Of a stretch of DNA of 64,000 nt, positions 9,015 to 18,056 are shown piece by piece. The notes beneath the pieces were generated by a model. The model ran no database searches. It saw nothing but the letters and a program-made list of their open reading frames with translations, and was not told where the DNA came from. Positions within the stretch are counted from its first letter, which is position 1, and the number at the start of each line of letters is the position of its first letter. A program made the position numbers and the translations under genes. The DNA is from DATEPR01 sp963780635 (GTDB taxonomy: Bacteria; Actinomycetota; Actinomycetes; Mycobacteriales; Pseudonocardiaceae): contig CAWACW010000012.1 in assembly GCA_963780635.1 (NCBI GenBank), positions 434,001 through 498,000 on the forward strand, given 5' to 3'.

Positions 9015-10890
9015 GCCGCGTCTCTCGAAAACCCGGATGCGCAGGATCGTCGTCATCGGAGTGGTGGTAGTCGTGGTCGGCGGCGGTGCTGCCGTCGCGT
9101 GGGCGGCCACCCGCCCGGACGACGCGGCCTACCGCGCCGCGACGGCCGGTCCCGCCTCGGTCACGGACACGCTGGCAGAGACGGGCACGATCCAGCCGGT
9201 GAGCCAGGCCACGGTCATGTTCCCGACGGCCGGCCAGGTGTCATCGGTGGCCGTCACGCTCGGACAGCACGTGACCGTCGGCCAGCGACTCGCTCAGCTG
9301 AACACGACGAGCCTGAACAACGCCGTCAGTTCGGCGCAGGCCACGGTCGCGACGGCCCAGGCCAAACTGGCCGACGACCAGACCAGCCAGACGTCGGTGA
9401 CGGACGCGGCACAGACGACGTCACCGTCCAGCGCGAGGTCGTCGGGCACCGGGCACAGCGGCCCGTCCCTGTCCGGTGACCAGGACGCGGTGCGGAAGGC
9501 GCAGCAACGGGTGGACAGCGACCTGGCCCTGGTCGCCGCGGCCGACCACAAGGTGACCGCGGAGGGAGCCGCGTGCCAGAGCCTGCTGACAGAACTGAAG
9601 AACCCGCCGGCTACCACCACTCCCGCGTCGCCGACCGCCACAACGGATCCGGCCAGCACGACGGATCAGACCGGCACGACGACGCCGACCACCCCGACGG
9701 GTCCGGCGACGTCGGTCAGCGACTGCGAGACGTCGATCAACGAGGTTCTCGCCGACGAGAGCCGGACGAGCACCGACGAGAAGGCGTTGTCCTCGGCCGT
9801 CACCAAGCTGTCGACAGACCTGAACAAGGAGGTCGCGGCCGTCGGCCAGTCCGGGCAACAGTCGTCGGGACAGTCCTCGCAGCAGTCCGCGGGTCAGTCG
9901 TCGCACCAGTCGAGCGGCCGGTCCGGTTCGTCGGGTGAGTCCGGCGGAGCGGGCGGGGCGTCCTCCGGTAGGTCAGCTCAGCCGGCGTCGGCGGCCCAGA
10001 TCGCGGCCGACCAGGCAACCGTCGACGCGGCGAACGCGGAGTTGGCGGTGGCGCGACAGAACCTGTCGGCGGCGACGCTGACCAGCCCGCTGGCGGGCAC
10101 AGTGGCGGACGTGACGATCACCGCGGGCCAGAACGCGACAGCGAACTCATCCGCCGCGGAAGTGGTCGTCATCGGCGCGGGTCAGGACGAGGTGACCACG
10201 GCGGTGACGGACGCACAGGTCGGCCAGGTCAAACCGGGTGACAACGCGACGGTGACACCCGACGGCGCGACGCAGCCGATCACGGGCACGGTCACCCAGA
10301 TCGGCGCGCTCGGCACGACGACGTCCTCCGGCTCGGCGAGCTACCCGGTGACGATCTCGCTGGACAGCACGTCGCAGCAACTGTTCGACGGAGCGACCGC
10401 GTCCGTCCGGATCACGCTGGGCACGGCGCACGCGGCGGTCACGGTGCCGACATCGGCAGTGCGCACGGTCGGCGGATTCAGCGTGGTGACGAAGCTGGTC
10501 AATGGCAAGCCGACGCTGGCGCGGGTCACGGTCGGCGTGCGGGGTCCGGTGGTCACGCAGGTGACGAGCGGCCTCAAGGCGGGCGACGTGGTGTCCCTGG
10601 CCAACGTCAACGCCCCGATGCCCACCACGAGCAACACAGCAGGTGGCGGCCGCCTCGGCGGTGGCGGTGGCGGTGCGGCTGGTGGCGGTGGCGCCGGTGG
10701 CGGTGGCCTGGCACGATCCTTCGGCGGCGGCGGCGGCGGCGGCGGCCGGCGGCGGCGGCCGCTGACCACGCCCCGTCAGCGCGCACGGGAACCGAGACGC
10801 CGGAGGCCGCAGCGAACTCCGCTGCCCCATCGCGCTGCGGCCACGTCCGAGCGTTCTCGGGCGTCTCGGCCGCAGCGCCAACCGGCCTGA
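9007..10890 (+). CDS. Second membrane-fusion (adaptor) protein, MacA/HlyD-like
   Basis: The ATG at 9007 overlaps the preceding stop, giving 627 residues. A membrane helix (residues ~14-34) is followed by lipoyl/barrel segments (SVTDTLAETGTIQPVSQAT, LGQHVTVGQRLAQL). A very long coiled and Ser/Thr/Gln-rich hairpin (residues ~90-340, with QSSGQSSQQSAGQSSHQ) comes next, then LAGTVADVTITAGQNA and the beta-barrel. The Gly-rich end probably should stop at the TGA at 10763, which lies in another frame: after RSFGGGG the frame runs on into about 45 arginine-rich residues (RRRRPLTTPRQ) unlike any adaptor. It is a paralogue of the first adaptor with a longer hairpin. Confidence 0.8.
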   Translation: MAEPRLSKTRMRRIVVIGVVVVVVGGGAAVAWAATRPDDAAYRAATAGPASVTDTLAETGTIQPVSQATVMFPTAGQVSSVAVTLGQHVTVGQRLAQLNTTSLNNAVSSAQATVATAQAKLADDQTSQTSVTDAAQTTSPSSARSSGTGHSGPSLSGDQDAVRKAQQRVDSDLALVAAADHKVTAEGAACQSLLTELKNPPATTTPASPTATTDPASTTDQTGTTTPTTPTGPATSVSDCETSINEVLADESRTSTDEKALSSAVTKLSTDLNKEVAAVGQSGQQSSGQSSQQSAGQSSHQSSGRSGSSGESGGAGGASSGRSAQPASAAQIAADQATVDAANAELAVARQNLSAATLTSPLAGTVADVTITAGQNATANSSAAEVVVIGAGQDEVTTAVTDAQVGQVKPGDNATVTPDGATQPITGTVTQIGALGTTTSSGSASYPVTISLDSTSQQLFDGATASVRITLGTAHAAVTVPTSAVRTVGGFSVVTKLVNGKPTLARVTVGVRGPVVTQVTSGLKAGDVVSLANVNAPMPTTSNTAGGGRLGGGGGGAAGGGGAGGGGLARSFGGGGGGGGRRRRPLTTPRQRAREPRRRRPQRTPLPHRAAATSERSRASRPQRQPA

Positions 10891-11251
10891 CCTGCCGAAT
10901 CCCCTCGACCACTGCCCGGTTCGGCGTCGCCACACCTGGTGGCGGCCTGCCCAAAGCGCCGAAGCCGCATCGCGGGTCGGCATCCGCAGGGAGAGGGCGG
11001 TTCGCCGAGGCTCAAGGTCGGGGACGTCGGGTTGGGGCGTCGGAGCCGGGCTGATCGGGGTCACCGTGGTCACGTCAAGTGATGGGCGATGTCGACTCGT
11101 CGCGCTGGAGTGCGCTGTGGCTGGGAACAAGGGGCCCGCGACCGCGCCGATGCGGGTACGGAACTGTCGATGGTTGCGTCGCAGCGCTGCACCAGGTGCG
11201 TGGCCAGGCCCGCGCCGCCTGGCTCTCGCTCCCTCTGCGCGCCAAGTGTGA
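10891..11251. other. Intergenic, no gene recognised
   Basis: No convincing frame is seen on either strand. A 6-bp stem with a five-base loop (10928-10944) could help end the adaptor operon transcript. The region lies between convergent genes. Confidence 0.45.
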
Positions 11252-11710
11252 TCAGCTCGCGAAGGCCGAATTGCCCGGTTCGTCGGGCTTACCGATCGAT
11301 AAGTCTCGGGGTATCACTTCGTTGAGCACGAACTCCGCGACCACGCCAGGCGAGGCCGCATCGTCCGCGTACAAGTGAAACCACCCGTCACGCGGCGCAT
11401 CCGGCCCGAATGTCCGGGTGGACCAGCCGAAGTCGCGCTGCCACTCCAGGGATATCGCACTGCCGATACCCGGAATGACCTCACCACTCTTCTTTCGAGC
11501 CGCCAATCGGCCGGAAAGAGGTTTTCTGCCATCAATTGTCATGGCTTCCACCACGAGGCCGTACTGCTCGAGCTCATCTGCGACACTGTCAAGATATGTC
11601 ACACAAATGTCTATTTCCTCGGGCACGGCGCTGCGGCGGGGCCGCCCACCAGTCGTGATCGTGCGAACCCGGTGACCGACCTGCTCGGTGTGTGTCTGTA
11701 GGGCGCTCAC
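11252..11710 (-). CDS. Conserved hypothetical protein, possibly DUF6292-like
   Basis: The 152-residue product starts at a GTG at 11710 with AAGGGG six bases upstream. It contains ICVTYLDSVADELEQYGL, then LSGRLAARKKSG, then SLEWQRDFGWSTRTF and DGWFHLYADDAASPGVVAEFVL. The order helix, short strand, LxWxxxxGWS, then a trailing helix resembles the small actinomycete DUF6292 family, whose function is unknown. This assignment is tentative. There is no signal peptide or membrane helix. It stands alone, convergent with the adaptor operon and divergent from the sensor gene. Confidence 0.6.
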   Translation of the reverse strand: MSALQTHTEQVGHRVRTITTGGRPRRSAVPEEIDICVTYLDSVADELEQYGLVVEAMTIDGRKPLSGRLAARKKSGEVIPGIGSAISLEWQRDFGWSTRTFGPDAPRDGWFHLYADDAASPGVVAEFVLNEVIPRDLSIGKPDEPGNSAFAS

Positions 11711-12083
11711 GTCGATCCCCTTCCTATGTCCAAAATACATCGCTCACGCAACCAGCATCACCCATCTAGGCTAGAAATTCTTACGCCAGTTGGATACGCG
11801 CCGTCACCCCTTCCAGGGTCGCCCCAGTCGCCCAGATTCACCCGAAGAGATCAGGCGCAGCTCCATGCGTACTCATTTTCTGTACTCCATACCGGCCGCA
11901 AGTGGTAGATAAGAACGATATTCACGTCTCGAGACAGCATTCCCCAGCCGGGCGGATCCGGACAAATAGGTCGATCCCATCACGCGGTGGAGCAGGCATT
12001 TCACCGCGTCGGGGGACAAGATCACCGGCGCGAGTCGAGCAAGATGTAGCTGACCGGACGAATCAGGTCCACTATTACTAACC
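11711..12083. other. Divergent intergenic region
   Basis: This 373-base region separates divergent genes and is less GC-rich than its surroundings, as expected of promoters. No gene, clear operator or RNA element was recognised. Confidence 0.45.
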
Positions 12084-13505
12084 GTGACAGGGCGAGGTTG
12101 GCGGCCCCACACCCTGCGCTGGCGTGTCTATCTCATCGTCGGCGGTCTGCTGGTGCTGCTCCTACTGACCGCGGGCGCGTCGACCGCGGTCCGGTTGAAC
12201 CTGAGCTCGATCGGCCACCGGCTCACCACCACTCTGCGACCGGCGCAGGTGGCGGTGGCCGACCTCACCCAGGCATATATCGACGAGGAAACCGGTGAGC
12301 GCGGTTTCCTGCTCACCAACGACGAGAGTTTTCTCAAACCGTACAAGTTCGGCGAACAGGACACGGCCGACCAGAAGGCGCGGCTGCGGGCACTGTTCCC
12401 GAACGAACCGTCGACATTGCACATGATGGATCAGATCGACCAGGCCGCCACCGCATGGCGCACGCAGGTGATCGACCCCGAGCTGGCCGCGTTCCGTGCC
12501 GGCAAGCTGACCGGGCCAGCCCTGGTGGCCACCGTCACCCGGGGCAAGGAGCTGCTCGACGAGCTCCGTGCGCGGATCAGCGCGTTGGAGGACCGCATCA
12601 ACCAGGAGGTCAGCGAGGCGATACAGGACTCGGCCGCGGCCCAGACGGCGGCGAACGAGATCACGATCCTGGCCGCGATCGCCGCACTGCTCCTGTCGGC
12701 CGTCGCCGCCTGGCAGCTGCGGACGTCGTTCGCGAAGCCGTTGAGCAAGCTCGTCAGCCAGGTACAGCGCGTGTCCGGCGGTGATCTCGACCACTCGGTG
12801 GAAGTGGCCGGCCCAACGGAACTCGTCACCGTGAGTAAGACTGTCGAGGCGATGCGCGTCCGCATCATCGAGGAGAGCGCGAAGTCGGCAACGGCGGCAC
12901 AGCAGTTGGCCCGCTACGAGGAAGCCGAGCGGATCGCGAGCAGGCTCGGCGACACGGTGATCCGGCAGTTGTTCACGACGAGCCTGGCGCTCCAGTCGGC
13001 CGCCAGCCGCTACCCGACTGTGGCGCCGGTGATCCGCACGGTGATTGCCGACATCGACCGGGCGCTGAAGGACCTGCAGGTGGCGATCTTCGAGCTGACA
13101 TCGGCACCGACCGAGCGAACACTGGGCCACCAGGTGCTCGACCTGGTCGACCAGTGGGAGGCCGGGGCGGCGCCCGAGGTCCAGTTGGCCGGGAGCTTGG
13201 ACGGCGAGCCACTCAGGCCGGTGGCGGCGGACGTGGTCACGGTCGTCCGAGAGGTGCTGACGATGATCGTGCAGCCGAGAGCCGGGCGATCCACGATCAG
13301 CCTGAGCGCCGACGCCGACGAACTGCGGTTGCGGATCACGGGCTCGGCGGGCGCTCGCGACGACGAGACGTCGGCCCGGGTGCGGGAACGGGCGGAACGA
13401 CTCGAGGGCGGTTGCACTGTCGAACGTGCGGCCGAGACGGTGACGCTCGTGTGGTGGATACCGGTGCCGCCCGCAACCGAGGACATCACGCTACAAGGGA
13501 CGTAG
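12084..13505 (+). CDS. CHASE3/HAMP membrane sensor with degenerate histidine-kinase domain
   Basis: This 473-residue protein has a membrane helix (15-35), a CHASE3 sensor domain (about 40-180, with DEETGERGFLLTNDESFL), a second helix (193-210), a HAMP domain (to ~265) and a dimerisation helix pair. In HisKA_3 kinases that helix reads like RIARDLHDHVIQRLF; here it is ERIASRLGDTVIRQLF (from residue 282), so Gly replaces the phospho-acceptor His. The C-terminal ~120 residues keep the length of an ATPase domain but show no clear N, G1 or G2 boxes. It is probably a non-catalytic sensor or signalling scaffold. The start is a GTG with a poor ribosome site. No response regulator is adjacent. Confidence 0.75.
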   Translation: MTGRGWRPHTLRWRVYLIVGGLLVLLLLTAGASTAVRLNLSSIGHRLTTTLRPAQVAVADLTQAYIDEETGERGFLLTNDESFLKPYKFGEQDTADQKARLRALFPNEPSTLHMMDQIDQAATAWRTQVIDPELAAFRAGKLTGPALVATVTRGKELLDELRARISALEDRINQEVSEAIQDSAAAQTAANEITILAAIAALLLSAVAAWQLRTSFAKPLSKLVSQVQRVSGGDLDHSVEVAGPTELVTVSKTVEAMRVRIIEESAKSATAAQQLARYEEAERIASRLGDTVIRQLFTTSLALQSAASRYPTVAPVIRTVIADIDRALKDLQVAIFELTSAPTERTLGHQVLDLVDQWEAGAAPEVQLAGSLDGEPLRPVAADVVTVVREVLTMIVQPRAGRSTISLSADADELRLRITGSAGARDDETSARVRERAERLEGGCTVERAAETVTLVWWIPVPPATEDITLQGT

Positions 13506-14427
13506 CCCGGAGGCGATAGCTGACCAGTTCCAGCCGCGGGCGGAAGCCGAGGGTGTGCAGCAGGCGGCGGGAGGGCGCGTTGCCGCCCGCCACCACGGCG
13601 CAGGCTGCTTCGCGGGCGCCGTGCAGGTCGGCGAGGCGTTGGACGAGTGTGGTGACGAGGGCGGAGCCGATGCCGCGGCAGCGCGATTCCGATGTCACAG
13701 CGACGAAGTCGACGAAGTAGTCCGCCGGTTGGATGCCGCCCACGGCGTAACCGACGAGGGTGCCGTCGACGGTGGCGGTGACGACCGTCCGGTCTCGTTC
13801 GCCGGACAGTAGTGCGGCGGCGGACAGGTAGGTGTTGGGGAAACTCCGGTCGTGCAACCGGATCAGCGCGGCGGCCAGGGCGGCATCGGTGGGTGGTGTG
13901 ACGAGTTCGGCGATGTCGGCGGCGTTGCTGTCCGGGACGGCGCCGACGAGCCGGACGAGATCGACGCCGTCGAGGACGAGGAGGCTGCCGTACTCGCCCG
14001 GCGGGAAGCCGTGGCGCTGGGCGAAAGCGGCCAGGCGGCAGTGTTCGACGTGGCCGTAGAGTTCGCTGTCGCGGACGCCGCGGATGATCGGGAGTGCGTG
14101 GGCGGCTGCGTACAGTGCATCCGCGGTGCGCGTCCAGATGCGGTCGGCGGCGGGATGTTCGGCGGGCACGTCCACGAACGGCCCGAACCACCAGGCGCGG
14201 CCAAGTGCCGGATCGACGTCGACGCTGAGCACGCCGCGGATCTGGTCGGCGTCGTCGACGGCGACGAGGGTGGCGGCGGGGAAGTGCATGGTGGCCAGTT
14301 CATCGGCGAGTTCGGCGCGGGTCTCGCCGTGGAAGCCGATGTGGTGCGAAGGCATGGCCTGGAGACGACAGAGCAGGGCGACCACCTGATCGTGGTCGGC
14401 GTTGCGGGCAGGCCGGATGCGGAACAT
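13486..14427 (-). CDS. Tandem GNAT acetyltransferase
   Basis: The 313-residue protein contains two GNAT folds. The N-terminal one (from FRIRPARNADHDQVVALL) looks degenerate. The C-terminal one has the acetyl-CoA loop CRGIGSALVTTLVQRL and the usual ending APSRRLLHTLGFRPRLELVSYRL. It would transfer an acetyl group from acetyl-CoA to an unknown amine. The ATG at 14427 was chosen because the family begins with FRIRPA here; the in-frame extension upstream to 14661 lies in the repetitive region and is not protein-like. Its 3' end overlaps the sensor gene by 20 bases, tail to tail. Confidence 0.8.
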   Translation of the reverse strand: MFRIRPARNADHDQVVALLCRLQAMPSHHIGFHGETRAELADELATMHFPAATLVAVDDADQIRGVLSVDVDPALGRAWWFGPFVDVPAEHPAADRIWTRTADALYAAAHALPIIRGVRDSELYGHVEHCRLAAFAQRHGFPPGEYGSLLVLDGVDLVRLVGAVPDSNAADIAELVTPPTDAALAAALIRLHDRSFPNTYLSAAALLSGERDRTVVTATVDGTLVGYAVGGIQPADYFVDFVAVTSESRCRGIGSALVTTLVQRLADLHGAREAACAVVAGGNAPSRRLLHTLGFRPRLELVSYRLRATSLVA

Positions 14428-14682
14428 AAGAGAAGCGTGACTCCGCCCGACGCACGCGCGCAAAGGAATTAAGCCAGAAAGCCGTTTCACGAAGTTCGCG
14501 GACAGCGAACTACACCTCTGGTGGCCGAACCAAACCAAGAACAAGATCGCCAGACAGGCCAGGCCGGCCACCGAATGGCCAACACACCGACGCGCCAACC
14601 TGCTGCCCCGTCCCAACCACACAACGATGAACACACCAGCGACTCCGCCCGATCCGACCACTCGGCGGTCGACACACAGCGG

Positions 14683-14712
14683 ACCGCCACAGTTCGTACC
14701 GCCACAGTTCGC
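14683..14712. repeat. 15-bp tandem duplication
   Basis: Two adjacent copies of ACCGCCACAGTTCGT, the second ending in C instead of T. Confidence 0.8.
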
Positions 14713-14892
14713 ACCATCCCGACCACAGAACGGTCAACACGACAGGCGTCACTCTCGGGCCTGTCCCAACCACTGAACGGCCAACACTTCAGGCATCAGC
14801 ACTGCCCCGCCCGATCCGACCGCTCAACGGCCAACACCCAGCACATCGCAACGCACCTGTTAGTGGCGGCCATTCAAGGGCGGGCACTGCGC

Positions 14893-14931
14893 GACGGCAC
14901 TGGGTGACGGCACTGGGTGACGGCACTGGGT
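14893..14931. repeat. 13-bp tandem repeat, three perfect copies
   Basis: Three identical head-to-tail copies of GACGGCACTGGGT, followed by a partial fourth. Confidence 0.9.
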
Positions 14932-15144
14932 GATCCGACCCACTACGGATGCCGACGCTGAACGGGTCAACACGACATCACCCGCGCCCGCGTGGCAACC
15001 ATCCAACGGCCGACAGGCAGAGCCGAACGACCGCCCGGTGTGTCACATCGTATGGCCGACACGCGACGCGCCATCTCGACGCCACGTCCTGGCCGCCCGG
15101 CGGTCGACACAGTTGCCATCACCCACCTCGCCGACACCGCACCC

Positions 15145-15512
15145 AGCGGTGAGCTGCCCTGCCAACGGCCGACTCGCCGACACCGCACCCAGCCGTGAGC
15201 TGCCCCGCCAACGGCCGACTCGCCGACACCGCACCCAGCCGTGAGCTGCCCCGCCAACGGCCGACTCGCCGACACCGCACCCAGCCGTGAGCTGCCCCGC
15301 CAACGGCCGACTCGCCGACACCGCACCCAGCCGTGAGCTGCCCCGCCAACGGCCGACTCGCCGACACCGCACCCAGCCGTGAGCTGCCCCGCCAACGGCC
15401 GACTCGCCGACACCGCACCCAGCCGTGAGCTGCCCCGCCAACGGCCGACTCGCCGACACCGCACCCAGCCGTGAGCTGCCCCGCCAACGGCCGACTCGCC
15501 GACACCGCACCG
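15145..15512. repeat. 46-bp tandem array, eight copies
   Basis: Eight contiguous head-to-tail units of 46 bp begin at 15145, 15191, 15237, 15283, 15329, 15375, 15421 and 15467. Each opens with AGCCGTGAGCTGCCCCGCCA and contains CCGACTCGCCGACACCG. The middle copies are identical; the first has two substitutions (AGCGG and CCCTGCC), the last diverges in its final bases, and a degenerate partial copy follows at about 15517. There are no unique spacers, so this is not CRISPR. Because 46 is not a multiple of three, translation cycles through all frames, arguing against a protein role. Confidence 0.93.
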
Positions 15513-15813
15513 CATCAGTCGGTGAGCTGACCACGCAACGGTCAACCCGCGAACGCTCGGCGTGTCCATCGCGAGCCACCTGCCGAGCGGCCAACACACC
15601 AGCGCTCCGCATGGCCACTTTCGAGTCGGCCGCCCAATGGGCAACTCGCCGACTCTCGACGCGTCCACTGCCGACTGGCGACCGTGCACCGCTGGACCGG
15701 CATGGCGATCACGCCGGTGCCGGCAGGCCGTCGCGGTGGTCGGGCTGTGCACGGTGACCGACCTGAGAGATTCGCACGGTCACCTTCGGTGACAACGGGG
15801 CCTCGGGCCCGAG

Positions 15814-17451
15814 TCAGCGGTCGGTGATCTGACCGTCCACCACGTCGATGTGCCGGGTGGTGTGCACCGCGTCCAGCATTCTGCGGTCGTGCGTCACCAG
15901 CAGCAGCGTGCCCGGGTAGGACTCCAGCGCCGACTCCAGCTGCTCGATCGCCGCCAGGTCCAAATGGTTGGTCGGCTCGTCCAGCACCAGCAGGTTCACG
16001 CCCCTGGCCTGCAACAACGCCAGTGCCGCCCGCGTGCGCTCCCCTGGCGACAACGTGGCCGCGGGACGCAGGACGTGGTCAGCCGTCAGGCCGAACTTGG
16101 CCAGCAGGGTCCGCACGTCGGCCGGCAGCAGGTCCGGTGCTTCCTCGCGGAACGCGTCCAGTAGTGGCTGCTCGCCGAAGAACAGGGCCCTGGCCTGATC
16201 GACCTCGCCGACTCGGACCCCGGGACCAAGGGAAGCGTTTCCCTCGTCCAGCGGGATCCGGCCGAGCAGCGCGCCCAGCAGGGTGGACTTGCCGGAACCG
16301 TTCGCGCCGGTGATGGCGACCCGGTCGGCCCAGTCGATCTGCAGGTCGATCGGGCCGAGGGTGAACGTGCCCCGGCGGACCACCGCGCCGCGCAGCCCGG
16401 CCACGACGGCACCCGCCCTGGGCGCCGCGGCGATCGTCATCCGCAGCTCCCACTCCTTGCGCGGCTCCTCGACGACCTCCATCCGCTCGATCAGCCGCTC
16501 GGTCTGCCGCGCCTTCGCCGCCTGGTTCTCGCTGGCCTCGGCGCGGAAAGCCGGGATGAACTTGTCGTTGTCGGTCTTCTTGCGCCGGGCGTTGCGCACA
16601 CCCTTCTCCATCCACGCCCGCTGCATGTGCGCGCGCTCCACCAGCGAAGCCCGGTTGGCGGCGTACTCCTCGAACTCCTCGCGGGCGTGCCTGCGGGCGA
16701 TCTCGCGCTCCTCCAGGTACGCCGCGTAGCCACCGCCGTGCACCCGCACCAACTGCTGCGCGAGGTCCAGTTCCACCACGCGGTTCACCGTCCGGGCGAG
16801 GAACTCGCGGTCGTGGCTGACCAGCACGGTGCCGGCTCGCAGGCCGTTGACAAACCGTTCCAGGCGCTCCAAGCCGTCCAGATCCAGGTCGTTGGTCGGC
16901 TCGTCCAGCAGGAACACGTCGTACCGGGACAGCAGCAGCGACGCCATGCCGACGCGCGCCGCCTGGCCGCCGGACAGGCTGACCATCTGCTGGTCCACCG
17001 CCACGTCCAGGCCCAGGTCGGCCAGCACACTGCCGATGCGTTCGTCCAGGTCGGCGCCGCCCAGCGCGAGCCAGCGTTCCAGTTCGGTGGCGTACTCGTC
17101 GTCGGCGCCGGGGGCCTGCCGGGTCAGTGCTTCGGTGGCCGCGTCGAGGCCACGCTGCGCCTGCGTGACGCCGGTCCGGCGGCCCAGGAAGTCGCGGACG
17201 GACTCGCCGGGCCTGCGTTCGGGTTCCTGCGGCAGATAACCGACGTTCGCCGACGCGGGCGAGCAGGTGACGGTGCCGTCCTCGGGCGTCTCGAGGCCGG
17301 CGAGCATCCGCAGCAGGGTGGACTTCCCGGCGCCGTTCACACCGACGAGCCCGATGACGTCCCCCGGCGCGACCACCAGGTCGAGGCCGGAGAACAGGAC
17401 ACGGTCGGCGTGGCCGGCGGCCAGGTTCTTCGCGATCAACGTGGCAGTCAT
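15814..17451 (-). CDS. ABC-F family ATPase (antibiotic resistance/translation factor type)
   Basis: This 545-residue protein has two ABC ATPase domains and no membrane segment. Domain 1 has Walker A GLVGVNGAGKST, signature SLSGGQAARVGMA and Walker B VFLLDEPTNDLD. Domain 2 has ITGANGSGKST, LSPGERTRAALALLQ and LLVLDEPTNHLD. A charged linker (about residues 230-320, with MEKGVRNARRKKTDNDKF) joins them. ABC-F proteins bind the ribosomal E site; some dislodge ribosome-targeting antibiotics. Which subgroup this belongs to cannot be decided here. It stands alone, with a 5' region holding a strong hairpin that could attenuate transcription. Confidence 0.9.
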   Translation of the reverse strand: MTATLIAKNLAAGHADRVLFSGLDLVVAPGDVIGLVGVNGAGKSTLLRMLAGLETPEDGTVTCSPASANVGYLPQEPERRPGESVRDFLGRRTGVTQAQRGLDAATEALTRQAPGADDEYATELERWLALGGADLDERIGSVLADLGLDVAVDQQMVSLSGGQAARVGMASLLLSRYDVFLLDEPTNDLDLDGLERLERFVNGLRAGTVLVSHDREFLARTVNRVVELDLAQQLVRVHGGGYAAYLEEREIARRHAREEFEEYAANRASLVERAHMQRAWMEKGVRNARRKKTDNDKFIPAFRAEASENQAAKARQTERLIERMEVVEEPRKEWELRMTIAAAPRAGAVVAGLRGAVVRRGTFTLGPIDLQIDWADRVAITGANGSGKSTLLGALLGRIPLDEGNASLGPGVRVGEVDQARALFFGEQPLLDAFREEAPDLLPADVRTLLAKFGLTADHVLRPAATLSPGERTRAALALLQARGVNLLVLDEPTNHLDLAAIEQLESALESYPGTLLLVTHDRRMLDAVHTTRHIDVVDGQITDR

Positions 17452-17518
17452 GGCGATCAGATGTTAGTGGCCGCCGGAACTCATGCGAAAACGACTTACC
17501 CGGCGAGGCCGGTCGGTG

Positions 17519-17542
17519 CCGGACCGGCCGCCACCGGTCCGG
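17519..17542 (-). promoter_or_regulatory. 9-bp hairpin in the ABC-F leader
   Basis: CCGGACCGG, a six-base loop, then CCGGTCCGG form a perfect stem 68-91 bases upstream of the ABC-F start. Leaders of many ABC-F resistance genes carry drug-responsive attenuators; no leader peptide was identified here. Confidence 0.35.
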
Positions 17543-18035
17543 TCCGGCCCCGCCCCCCGGACGCGGCTGCTGCCCGCATCGAACGACACGTCGTCCTTGT
17601 CGCGGTGGTCACTCCCTGGCGTGGACCTGCCGGTATGGGCAGCAGCAGGTCCGAACCACTCCGACCACCACGACTGGGACCCGGCGTGGGTGCCGCACAC
17701 GACGCCGTACTCCCATGCGGTGAGCTACGCAGCTGGGCCGCGTACGTTGATCACCAGGTCGGCCGGGTGCCCGCCGTCCAACGGGCACCGGCCGCCCGGT
17801 GAGTGACACGACAGGTGAACGTCATGCCTTGGTGGATGCTCACCTGGTGATCCGGAACGCGTCGACGCTGCCACCAGCATCGAGTCCCCGAAATTGCGTC
17901 CCGGTCACCGAGTGCTACATCCACCCCTCCTCGCGATCCCCCGACCGCTCACAGGTCCAGGGAACCTGGTACGCGCTGCGTGGACGAGGGCGGGATGACA
18001 CCGGGCACGGGGGCACAAAGTCACTTGTACGACAT

Positions 18036-18051
18036 TGGGATGCGATTCCCA
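18036..18051. promoter_or_regulatory. TGGGA-N6-TCCCA inverted repeat after devS
   Basis: TGGGA, six bases, TCCCA lies just past the devS stop. It may be a small terminator stem; its spacing also fits eight of ten conserved bases of the DevR-box form GGGAC-N4-GTCCC. Confidence 0.3.
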
Positions 18052-18056
18052 TACGG

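Larger units (their letters stand above)
14428..15813. other. Gene-free repetitive region
   Basis: About 1.4 kb without a supported gene. It is scattered with degenerate copies of a short element near AACGGCCAACAC (for example near 14574, 14775, 14826 and 15590) and holds three tandem arrays listed separately. Open minus-strand frames here arise because the 46-bp unit lacks stops in that direction; they show no domain. Confidence 0.7.
17452..18056. other. Intergenic; ABC-F 5' region, no confident gene
   Basis: Two short plus-strand frames (17483-17806 and one overlapping it) and one minus-strand frame (17464-17700) are open, but none shows a family, a ribosome site or consistent codon bias. 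The part nearest the ABC-F start is likely its leader. Confidence 0.45.

Noticed and set aside
15145..15512. CRISPR array
   Set aside because: The repeats are contiguous, with no unique spacers, and no cas gene is nearby.
14967..15752. Minus-strand frames of 128-261 codons across the 46-bp array
   Set aside because: All three frames are open only because the unit lacks stops on that strand; the products repeat without any domain and the unit is not a multiple of three.
17483..17806. 107-codon plus-strand frame
   Set aside because: No ribosome site and no recognisable domain; other frames are equally open.
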